Assembly: GCA_016711095.1 (NCBI GenBank)
Contig: JADJTP010000002.1
Location: forward strand, 496,001 to 560,000
From: Actinomycetales bacterium
Lineage (GTDB): Bacteria; Actinomycetota; Actinomycetes; Actinomycetales; Dermatophilaceae
Length of the DNA stretch: 64,000 nt
Reading direction: 5' to 3'
Numbering within the stretch: the first letter of the stretch is position 1; each line of letters begins with the position of its first letter. Below are positions 1-7,175 of the stretch, in pieces. The notes under the pieces are model-generated. The model was not told where the DNA came from. It worked only from the letters and a program-made list of their open reading frames with translations, and ran no database searches. A program made the translations under genes and the position numbers.

Positions 1-1077
1 CGGCTGGCCGAAGAGGGGATCGACGGAGACATCTACGTCTTCAAGAACAACACCGACTCCGCCGGCAACTCCTACGGCTGTCACGAGAATTACCTCATCG
101 GGCGGGCGGGGGACTTCGGTCAGATCGCCGACATGCTCATCCCCTTCCTCATCAGCCGACAACTCATCTGCGGCGCCGGCAAGATCGTCACCGGAGCCAA
201 GCGACCGACATTCTGTGTGAGCCAACGCGCCGACCACATCTGGGAGGGCGTCTCCTCGGCCACGACCCGCAGCCGTCCGATCATCAACACCCGCGACGAG
301 CCACATGCCGACGCCGAGAAGTACCGCAGGCTGCACGTCATCGTCGGTGACTCGACCATGTCCGAGACCACGACCCTGCTCAAGGTGGGATCAGCAGACC
401 TCGTCCTGCAGATGGCCGAGTCCGGTGCCGTCATGCGCGACTTGGCTCTCGAGAATCCCATCCGGGCAATCCGCGAGATGAGCCAGGATCCCACCGGGCG
501 GCGTACAGTGCGCCTGGCCGACGGTCGCTCCATGTCGGCTCTGGACATGCAGACCGAATATCTCACCAGGGTGCGGGCGTTCGCCGAGCGCGAGGGTCTG
601 GTGGCCGGCTCGCACGCCAGGGTGTTGGAGTTGTGGGAACGCACCCTGCACGCAGTGGACACCGACAACCTCGCGCTCGTCGAGCGCGAGATCGATTGGG
701 TCATCAAGTGGCGGATGCTCGACCGCTATGCCGCCAAGCATCACCTCCCGCTCGATGATCCGCGGTTGCTGCAGATCGACCTGGCCTTCCACGACATCAA
801 CCGCCGCCGCGGCCTGTTCTATCTGCTCCAGCGCCGCGGGCTGGTGACCCGGGAATGCACCGACCTGGAGGTCTTCCGGGCCAAGACGCAGCCGCCGCAG
901 ACGACGCGGGCGAAGCTCCGCGGCGACTTCGTCCGCGCGGCGACGGCCAAGCGGCGCGACTTCAGCGTCGACTGGGTCCATCTCAAACTCAACGATCAAG
1001 CCCAACGGACCGTGCTGTGCAAGGACCCCTTTGCCGCCGTCGACGAGCGGGTTCAGCGCCTCATCGACGGGATGTGA
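1..1077 (+). CDS. pafA: Pup--protein ligase PafA (5' end outside window)
   Basis: PafA attaches the small protein Pup to lysines of target proteins, marking them for the actinobacterial proteasome. The frame is open from base 1 and gives 358 residues before TGA, so roughly the first 100 residues of a usual 450-480 residue ligase lie upstream of the window. Family blocks seen are NSYGCHENY near the visible start, SQRADHIWEGVSS and TRDEPHADAEKYRRLHVIVGD, which belong to the carboxylate-amine ligase fold shared with glutamine synthetase. The family also includes the depupylase Dop. I favour PafA because pafB and pafC follow downstream, although two FKBP genes are inserted between, whereas in mycobacteria pafA, pafB and pafC are adjacent. 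Confidence 0.93.
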   Translation, partial: RLAEEGIDGDIYVFKNNTDSAGNSYGCHENYLIGRAGDFGQIADMLIPFLISRQLICGAGKIVTGAKRPTFCVSQRADHIWEGVSSATTRSRPIINTRDEPHADAEKYRRLHVIVGDSTMSETTTLLKVGSADLVLQMAESGAVMRDLALENPIRAIREMSQDPTGRRTVRLADGRSMSALDMQTEYLTRVRAFAEREGLVAGSHARVLELWERTLHAVDTDNLALVEREIDWVIKWRMLDRYAAKHHLPLDDPRLLQIDLAFHDINRRRGLFYLLQRRGLVTRECTDLEVFRAKTQPPQTTRAKLRGDFVRAATAKRRDFSVDWVHLKLNDQAQRTVLCKDPFAAVDERVQRLIDGM

Positions 1078-1206
1078 GCGTCGCTACGGCCGCGGCACCC
1101 CTGCGCGTTCGGGGCGCCTGCGTTCCCCGGCGCCGACGGCATACGTTCGCGGGTTAGAGTGTCCCGGCCGTCCCAGCTGCCGCTGCCTTCTCCACGAGGA
1201 CTCACC

Positions 1207-2259
1207 GTGACCCCCCCGTATGCTGCCCACCGCACCTCGTCGCCTGCGCTCCGGAAGGTGGCGACCCTGGTCGCGGCCATCGTCTTGGTCGCCGGATGTG
1301 GCAGCGCCCAAACGACTACCACCACGTCGGGCACGGCCGGGTCGTCGGCGACGACACCCCTGGCCACAGCCGGTGCCACCGGCCCGCTGGGCAGCGCCGC
1401 CGACCAGGCCGTTGCGGCCAGCATCGTGGTGGGCGCCGCTCCCACCGGGGGCGCACCGACTGTCTCGTTGCCCTCCAGCCCGGTGGCCGTGACCACGACG
1501 ACCCGCACGATCCTCACCCCCGGTTCGGGCGAGGTGAGCACACTGACGGGGCTGATCAGGGCGAACGCCCTGCTCGTCAAGGGCTCGGACGGCACGACCC
1601 TCGATTCGACCTACGGCGGCACGCCGTTGACGCTGGAGCTCAACCCGGCGGCCGTGCTCAAGGGGCTGGCGCACGGTCTCGCGGGGTTGCCGGTAGGCGC
1701 CCGGGCTCTCATCGTCATCCCGCCGAGCGAGGGATTCGGACCCACCGGCCAGCCTGACCTTGCCATCTCGGGGACCGAACACCTCGTGCTGGTCGTCGAC
1801 GTGTTGGCGGTCGCCACCGCCGGTGCCCAAGCCACCGGGACAGCGGTCCCGCCCGTCGCCGGCCAACCCACCGTCAGCTTCGACCCCGTCGCCGGCCCGA
1901 CGATCACCGTCCCGGCCGGTGCGGCTGCGCCGACAGCGTTGGTCAATCAGACCTTGATCGAGGGCACCGGAACGAAGCTCAGCGCCGGAATGATCGTCCA
2001 GGTCCGCTACACCGGGGTCCTCTGGAAGGACGGCAGCGTCGTCGATTCGTCGTGGCCGAGCAAGGCGTTCACCACCTTCAGCGTGGGCGCAGGCGCTGTC
2101 CTCCCGGGTTGGGACGCCGGCCTCATCGGTCACTCGGTCGGCTCCCGCGTGCTGCTCGTCCTGCCCCCGGCCGACGGCTACGGCGAAGCGGGCAGCCCGC
2201 CCAAGATCTCCGGGACCGACACGCTGGTCTTCGTCATCGATATCCTCGCGGCCCTCTGA
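1207..2259 (+). CDS. Lipoprotein with two FKBP-type peptidyl-prolyl isomerase domains
   Basis: Predicted surface-anchored prolyl cis-trans isomerase of 350 residues. The GTG at 1207 is chosen because GAGGA lies about 8 bases upstream; a GTG at 1159 in the same frame is possible but has no such site. An N-terminal hydrophobic stretch ends in the lipobox VAGC, so the protein should be lipid-modified and exported. A Thr/Ser/Ala-rich linker follows. An FKBP-like domain lies around residues 100-200 and a second, better conserved one around 260-350 (VQVRYTG, PGWDAGLIG, PPADGYG). The first lacks the usual YTG-type strand and may be structural only. A single-domain FKBP gene follows 29 bp downstream. 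Family call is firm; substrates are unknown. Confidence 0.85.
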   Translation: MTPPYAAHRTSSPALRKVATLVAAIVLVAGCGSAQTTTTTSGTAGSSATTPLATAGATGPLGSAADQAVAASIVVGAAPTGGAPTVSLPSSPVAVTTTTRTILTPGSGEVSTLTGLIRANALLVKGSDGTTLDSTYGGTPLTLELNPAAVLKGLAHGLAGLPVGARALIVIPPSEGFGPTGQPDLAISGTEHLVLVVDVLAVATAGAQATGTAVPPVAGQPTVSFDPVAGPTITVPAGAAAPTALVNQTLIEGTGTKLSAGMIVQVRYTGVLWKDGSVVDSSWPSKAFTTFSVGAGAVLPGWDAGLIGHSVGSRVLLVLPPADGYGEAGSPPKISGTDTLVFVIDILAAL

Positions 2260-2288
2260 GCGGCTCCGAACACCCGAAAGGCACCCGT

Positions 2289-2684
2289 ATGAGCGACAAC
2301 CCCCTTGGACCGGACCGCACGAAGCCCGAACTGGACTACCCCGGCGATGCGCCGCCGGACGATCTGGTCATCGAGGACGTCATCGCGGGCGACGGCCCGG
2401 CGGTGACGGCCGGACAGACCGTGACCACCCATTACGCCGGGTGGGCCTTCTCGACAGGCGAGGAGTTCGACGCCTCGTGGAACCGCGGCGAACCGCTGTC
2501 CTTCCGCGCCGGCATCGGCCAGGTCATCCAGGGTTGGGACCAGGGGCTGATCGGGATGAGGGTCGGCGGACGGCGCAAACTCACCATCCCGCCCCACCTG
2601 GGATACGGCAGCCGCGGCGCCGGGGGAGTCATCAAACCCGGCGAGACACTCATCTTCGTCGTCGATCTGGTCGCGGTGCGCTGA
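2289..2684 (+). CDS. FKBP-type peptidyl-prolyl cis-trans isomerase
   Basis: Small cytoplasmic prolyl isomerase of 131 residues with no signal peptide. It carries the standard single FKBP domain: a HYAGW strand, FDASWNRGEPLSF, VIQGWDQGLIGMRVGGRRKLTIPP and LGYGSRGAGG, ending in a FVVDLVAV strand. The ATG at 2289 is preceded by GAAAGG at a good distance. It lies 29 bp after the two-domain lipoprotein gene and 24 bp before pafB, so it is probably co-transcribed with both. Its sequence resembles the second domain of its neighbour, suggesting an old local duplication. Confidence 0.93.
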   Translation: MSDNPLGPDRTKPELDYPGDAPPDDLVIEDVIAGDGPAVTAGQTVTTHYAGWAFSTGEEFDASWNRGEPLSFRAGIGQVIQGWDQGLIGMRVGGRRKLTIPPHLGYGSRGAGGVIKPGETLIFVVDLVAVR

Positions 2685-2708
2685 GTCACCCTGAGGTAGC
2701 GTCGATTC

Positions 2709-3719
2709 GTGACTCCCCAGCCGGCGGCGGCCGCCAAGACCGAACGGCTGCTCAATCTCGTCATCGCGCTGTTGTCGACCCGGCGCCCGCTGACCAAGAC
2801 CCAACTGCGCACCGCCGTCCCGCAATACCACCAGACCGCCTCGGACGAGGCCTTCGACCGGATGTTCGAGCGGGACAAGGACGAGCTGCGCGAGCTGGGC
2901 ATCCCGCTGGTCACTGCGCTGGTCGCCGCCGCCTACGATGACGAGCTCGGCTATCGCATCGACCGGCGCGAATACCAGCTTCCCGAGATCTCCTTCGAGC
3001 CACGCGAGGTCGCGGCGCTTGCCCTTGCCGGCCGGGTGTGGAGCCACGCCAGCCTCGCGGCCCCCGCCCGAGCGGCGCTGGCCAAGCTCGCCGCCGCCGG
3101 AGTCGAGCTCGACGACAGCTCACTGGTCGGCATCGAGCCGCGGGTGCGCACGACCGAACCCAGCTTCGACGCCGTCCGCCGGGCGGTCGCCGAGCGTCGG
3201 GAGGTCACCTTCGGCTACCGCCGGGCCGACGGCCAGGCCGCGACCCGACGGCTCCAGCCGTGGGGCATGACCCAATGGCGTGGCCGCTGGTATGTCACCG
3301 GCCTGGACCATGATCGAGGCGCCGAGCGCGTCTTCAGGCTCGGGCGGATCGACGGTGCCGTTCGAGCCGTCGGTGAGCGGGCGGCATACGAGATCCCCGA
3401 AGGGCACATCCCCAAGGTGGCGGTCTCCACGTCCGTGCCGGCCTTCGTCGACCAACCGCCGGCGGTTCTGCGACTACGAACGGGTGCCGGCAACACGCTG
3501 CGCCGCCGGGCCCGCACGGTCGGCGAGGTCGACGACACGTGGGTCCAGATCGATGTCGACTATCGGAACATCGACAGCCTGGCCCAGGAGGTCGCGGGCT
3601 TCGGGCCGGATGTTGTCGTCGAGGCCCCAGACACGCTGCGCGACGCCGTCGTCCGGCTGCTTGCCGCCGCGCGCGACCGGCATACCGGGGTTGCCGCACA
3701 CCCTGGAGGTATGCCGTGA
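2709..3719 (+). CDS. pafB: WYL-domain transcriptional regulator PafB
   Basis: PafB of 336 residues. In mycobacteria PafB and PafC act together as a transcriptional activator of DNA-damage genes independent of LexA/RecA. The N-terminus is a winged-helix region (about residues 10-75, beginning TERLLNLVIALLSTRRPLT) that should bind DNA. The WYL domain lies around residues 160-240, with the signature written here as RWYVTGLD followed by RVFRLGRIDG. GTG start at 2709. The stop overlaps the start of pafC by four bases (GTGA), indicating translational coupling. Synteny with pafA upstream and tatA/tatC downstream supports the assignment. Confidence 0.92.
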   Translation: MTPQPAAAAKTERLLNLVIALLSTRRPLTKTQLRTAVPQYHQTASDEAFDRMFERDKDELRELGIPLVTALVAAAYDDELGYRIDRREYQLPEISFEPREVAALALAGRVWSHASLAAPARAALAKLAAAGVELDDSSLVGIEPRVRTTEPSFDAVRRAVAERREVTFGYRRADGQAATRRLQPWGMTQWRGRWYVTGLDHDRGAERVFRLGRIDGAVRAVGERAAYEIPEGHIPKVAVSTSVPAFVDQPPAVLRLRTGAGNTLRRRARTVGEVDDTWVQIDVDYRNIDSLAQEVAGFGPDVVVEAPDTLRDAVVRLLAAARDRHTGVAAHPGGMP

Positions 3720-4750
3720 GCGCGCCCCGCACCCCGCGCGGCGCCGCCCGGGGAACTCAGGAATCGGCGACCGCGCGGCTGTCCCGCCTGCTGACGATGG
3801 TGCCCTGGCTGCTCGGTCACCCGGGGGTCGACATCGAGCGAGCCGCCGGACAGTTCGGCGTGACCCGCGACCAGCTCGAGTCCGACCTGGCCCTGCTCTT
3901 CGTGTGCGGGACACCAGGGCATCTGCCCGACGACCTCATCGAGGCCGAATGGGAGGACGGCAAGGTCTTCCTCGGCAACGCGGACGCGATCTCGCGTCCC
4001 CTGCGGTTGACGGTCGACGAAGCACTCACCCTCATGGTGGGCCTGCGAGCGCTGGCCGCCTCGCCGGGTGTCACCGGTACACCCGGTTCCGACGGCGTGC
4101 TCGGTGCCCTGGCCAAACTTGAGCAGGCCACCGGGGAGGCGGCTGGGCTTGCCGCACGGGTCCGCGTCGCGCTCGACGACGGGGCCACCCAGGCCACCCT
4201 CACCGACGCCAGCCGGGCCGTCCAAGAGCACCGCAGGCTGCGGTTGCGCTATCAGTCGTTCGCCCGGGACGCATTGACCGTGCGCGACGTGGACCCCATG
4301 CGTGTGCTCAACCTCGAGGCGCACTGGTATCTCGAGGGCTGGTGCCACCGCGCGGAGGAGGTGCGCCTGTTCCGCCTCGACCGGATCCAGACCCTGGAGA
4401 TCCTCGACGAGGACGGGACGCCGCCCGAGCGGGCCACCCCTCGGGACCTGGCCGGTGCGACCTATCAAGCGTCCCCCGATGACATCGTCGTCGACCTGCT
4501 CACCGAAGCCCCCGCAGCCTGGGTGGGTGACTACTACCCCGTCGACTCGGTCGAGGAGCTCGACGAGGGCCGCCGCCGAGTGCGCCTGCGAGCCGCCGAC
4601 CCGAGCTGGGTGCGGCGCCTGGCCTGGCGGCTCGGCGGGCAGATCGAGATCCTCGGGCCCGCCTGGCTGGCCCAGCAGGTGCGCGAGGGCGCCGTGGGCG
4701 CGCTCGCGGCATACCCGTCGGTGGTCGTTCCGGAGCCGGAGCAACCCTGA
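3716..4750 (+). CDS. pafC: WYL-domain transcriptional regulator PafC
   Basis: Partner of PafB, 344 residues from the GTG at 3716 that overlaps the pafB stop. An N-terminal winged-helix region (ARLSRLLTMVPWLLGHPG, then VTRDQLESDLALLF) is followed by a WYL domain with the canonical signature HWYLEGWC and VRLFRLDRIQTLE, and by the C-terminal WCX-type region. The paralogue relation with PafB is visible in domain order and length. The frame also runs open upstream of 3716, but that part lies inside pafB and is not used. The stop overlaps the next ATG by one base (TGATG), so the unit continues downstream. Confidence 0.92.
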   Translation: MSAPRTPRGAARGTQESATARLSRLLTMVPWLLGHPGVDIERAAGQFGVTRDQLESDLALLFVCGTPGHLPDDLIEAEWEDGKVFLGNADAISRPLRLTVDEALTLMVGLRALAASPGVTGTPGSDGVLGALAKLEQATGEAAGLAARVRVALDDGATQATLTDASRAVQEHRRLRLRYQSFARDALTVRDVDPMRVLNLEAHWYLEGWCHRAEEVRLFRLDRIQTLEILDEDGTPPERATPRDLAGATYQASPDDIVVDLLTEAPAAWVGDYYPVDSVEELDEGRRRVRLRAADPSWVRRLAWRLGGQIEILGPAWLAQQVREGAVGALAAYPSVVVPEPEQP

Positions 4751-5148
4751 TGCGGGTCGCCGTCTGGATCGTCATCTGGCTGGGCCTGCTGGCCGGCGCC
4801 GGGTGGCTGATGTGGCGGCGCCTGCGCGAGCTGTGGCGACGTGCCGAGGACCTCGGCGACACACTGTCCGAGGTCGAGATGCGCGTCGCGTCGACCACGG
4901 CAGCACAGGACACGACGTCCGCTGCCCAGGACGCGGACTCCGACCCCCACCCGGCCGCGTCGCGCCCTGCGGAATTGGCGGTCTTTCGCAGCCCTGTCGA
5001 GCTGGCTGTGGAACGAGAAGCTCTCCGCGAATCGTTGAGGCAGCAGCGCGCCGCCCGCCGTGCGGCGACGCTGCCGGGCTGGGCGCGCCCCATAGACTCA
5101 CCCCGTCATCGACGGCAGGAAAGGCCCGATCATGAATCTCTTCCGTGA
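4750..5148 (+). CDS. Small membrane-anchored protein of the pafC-tatA interval
   Basis: Protein of 132 residues that I do not recognise as a named family. Residues 3-22 (VAVWIVIWLGLLAGAGWLMW) form one transmembrane helix, followed by a basic stretch and a charged, Ala-rich cytoplasmic tail with heptad-like spacing around residues 28-45. The start overlaps the pafC stop and the end overlaps the tatA start by 17 bases, which argues that it is a real, translated gene of the same operon. Many actinobacteria carry a small membrane protein at this position. Function unknown. Confidence 0.72.
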   Translation: MRVAVWIVIWLGLLAGAGWLMWRRLRELWRRAEDLGDTLSEVEMRVASTTAAQDTTSAAQDADSDPHPAASRPAELAVFRSPVELAVEREALRESLRQQRAARRAATLPGWARPIDSPRHRRQERPDHESLP

Positions 5149-5374
5149 GCCGAGCCACTTCATCGTGGTGCTGCTCCTGCTCGTGCTCCTCTTTGGGTGG
5201 AAGAAGCTGCCCGACATGGCCCGCAGCGTCGGCCGATCGATGCGGATCTTCAAGTCCGAGGTGACCGAGATGAAGAACGACGGCAAGGACGGTAAGCCCA
5301 GCCCGGCGGCCGGCGACACGGTCCCCGGCGATGTCGTCCCGCCCCGTCAGACCGACGACCGCGCGGCCGGCTAG
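5132..5374 (+). CDS. tatA: Sec-independent translocase protein TatA
   Basis: TatA forms the size-variable pore of the twin-arginine translocase that exports folded proteins. The protein has 80 residues: a short N-terminus, one transmembrane helix (HFIVVLLLLVLLFGWKKLPDM) with the FGWKKLPD hinge typical of the family, an amphipathic helix (ARSVGRSMRIFKSEV) and a polar tail. The start lies inside the end of the preceding gene and is preceded by GGAAAGG. tatC follows 58 bp downstream, as in most actinobacteria. TatB is not in this window. TatA/TatE naming by sequence alone is uncertain, but synteny favours TatA. Confidence 0.93.
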   Translation: MNLFREPSHFIVVLLLLVLLFGWKKLPDMARSVGRSMRIFKSEVTEMKNDGKDGKPSPAAGDTVPGDVVPPRQTDDRAAG

Positions 5375-5432
5375 ACCGATCGGCCCGACGCGGACGCCGA
5401 GCGTGGCAGCCGGGGCGCGGCCGCAGACAGCT

Positions 5433-6257
5433 ATGAAACGCTTCCGCTTCCGACGCAACCGCGACCCCGAGGGACGGATGTCCCTGGGGGATCATCTGCG
5501 TGAACTTCGCCGCCGCACGCTGATCTGCGCGCTGTCCATCGTCGGCGGCGCGATCCTCGGTGGCTTCAACTACGCCCGGCTTTATGACGAGATCACCTAT
5601 CCCGTCCGAGCGGTGGCCGCGAGCAAGACCGGCACGGCGGTGGCGACCGTCAACTTCTCGACGCCGACCGACGCCTTCTCGATCTTCATCTTCGTCAGCA
5701 TCTTCGTGGGCATCGTCCTGGCGTCACCGGTCTGGCTGTGGCAGATCTGGGCGTTCATCATGCCGGGGCTGACCGGCCGTGAAAAGCGGCTCTCGGTCGC
5801 GTTCGTGGCCGCGGCGGTCCCGCTCTTCCTCGCCGGCGCGTGGATGGCCTATCTGGTGCTGCCCAAGGCCGTCGAGGTGCTCCTCGGGTTCGCCCCGGCC
5901 TCGGCGTCGAACATCCTCGGCAGTGACATCTACCTCAGCTTCGTCCTCAAGTTCATCCTCGCCTTCGGGTTCGGCTTCCTGCTGCCGGTGTTCCTCGTCG
6001 GGCTCAACGTCGCCCACGTCTTGCCCGCGGCGGTGATGATCAAGGGGTGGCGGGTCGCGGTCTTCTTGTGCTTCCTGTTCACGGCCGTCATGACGCCCAC
6101 CCCGGACCCGTGGATGATGATCCTCATGGCGCTGCCCATGGTTGCCCTCTATTTCCTGGCGGTCGGCATCGCGTGGCTGATCGATCGCCGTCGGGCGAAG
6201 GCCGACGCCTCGGTCGAATGGCTGCAGGTCGCTGACGACGAGGCCTCGGCCCTGTAA
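5433..6257 (+). CDS. tatC: Sec-independent translocase protein TatC
   Basis: Core membrane subunit of the twin-arginine translocase, which recognises the RR signal peptide. The protein has 274 residues and six predicted membrane segments. The conserved N-terminal cytoplasmic motif MSLGDHLRELRRR lies at residues 16-28, and WQIWAFIMPGL and FLLPVFLV are further family blocks. The ATG at 5433 is chosen because it leaves a normal short basic N-terminus; an upstream in-frame start would add a proline-rich extension overlapping the end of tatA. The Shine-Dalgarno sequence is weak, so translation may depend on tatA. Confidence 0.93.
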   Translation: MKRFRFRRNRDPEGRMSLGDHLRELRRRTLICALSIVGGAILGGFNYARLYDEITYPVRAVAASKTGTAVATVNFSTPTDAFSIFIFVSIFVGIVLASPVWLWQIWAFIMPGLTGREKRLSVAFVAAAVPLFLAGAWMAYLVLPKAVEVLLGFAPASASNILGSDIYLSFVLKFILAFGFGFLLPVFLVGLNVAHVLPAAVMIKGWRVAVFLCFLFTAVMTPTPDPWMMILMALPMVALYFLAVGIAWLIDRRRAKADASVEWLQVADDEASAL

Positions 6258-6266
6258 CCTCCGCCT

Positions 6267-7175
6267 GTGACCTCACCGTCCCCGGCTCTTCGACGTGTCG
6301 GCGTGCTGGCCAACCCGCGTGCCGGTCGCGGGAAGGCCCTGGCCATGGCCGACCGGCTACGCGCCCATCTCGCCGACGCCGGACACATCGTCCTTGACGT
6401 CCCGGCGTCCAGCGCCGAGCAGGCTCGCGCGCGCAGCCGGGCCATCGTCCGCTCGGGCACGATCGACGTCCTCGCCGTCGTCGGGGGCGACGGCACCGTC
6501 CATCAGGGGGTCAACGCCTGCGCCGGCACCGACATCCCGCTCGTCGTCATCCCGGCCGGCTCCGGCAATGACAACGCCCGCAGCATCGGGATGCCCTTTC
6601 GGGACGTGGCCGCGATCGCCCGCCTCATCACCGCCGGTCAGACCTCGGCCATCGACGCCGGACGAAGCTCGACACCGCTGGGGGAGCGTTGGTGGTTGGG
6701 CGTGCTCGGCGGCGGCTTCGACACCCTCGTCAACGCCCGGGTCCGGTCGCTGCCGTTGCTGCATGGCACGGGGCGCTACCTGGCCGGAGTCGCCCTGGAA
6801 CTGCCCCGTTTTCGAGGCATCCCCTACACGGTGCAGGTCGACGACCAACGCCGTAACACCGAGGCGATGCTCGTCGCGGTGGCTAACGGCGGCTCGTTCG
6901 GCGGCGGGATGAAGGTGTGTCCCGATGCGTCGATGACCGACGGGTTGTTCGACGTGATGATCCTGCACCACATCGGACGCGTCGAGTTCCTCAAGATTCT
7001 CCCCAAGGTCTTCTCCGGCAGTCATGTCGCCCATCCCGCGGTCGAGATCCTGCGCGGGCGACGGGTGCGGTTGCAGGCCGAGGGGATCGACACCCAAGCC
7101 GACGGGGAGGACTTCCTGCCGCTTCCGGTTGATCTCGAGATCGTCCCGGGCGCGCTGCGGGTCGTCGCGCCGTGA
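6267..7175 (+). CDS. Diacylglycerol/lipid kinase family protein
   Basis: Lipid kinase of the DAGK/YegS family, 302 residues, expected to phosphorylate diacylglycerol or a related lipid with ATP at the inner face of the membrane. The nucleotide-binding signature VVGGDGTVHQ is at about residues 71-80 and PAGSGNDNARS at about 94-104. VLANPRAGRGKA near the N-terminus is the usual start of the fold. GTG start at 6267, nine bases after tatC. The end overlaps the helicase gene by four bases (GTGA), which couples the two although no functional link is known. Exact lipid substrate cannot be told. Confidence 0.88.
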   Translation: MTSPSPALRRVGVLANPRAGRGKALAMADRLRAHLADAGHIVLDVPASSAEQARARSRAIVRSGTIDVLAVVGGDGTVHQGVNACAGTDIPLVVIPAGSGNDNARSIGMPFRDVAAIARLITAGQTSAIDAGRSSTPLGERWWLGVLGGGFDTLVNARVRSLPLLHGTGRYLAGVALELPRFRGIPYTVQVDDQRRNTEAMLVAVANGGSFGGGMKVCPDASMTDGLFDVMILHHIGRVEFLKILPKVFSGSHVAHPAVEILRGRRVRLQAEGIDTQADGEDFLPLPVDLEIVPGALRVVAP

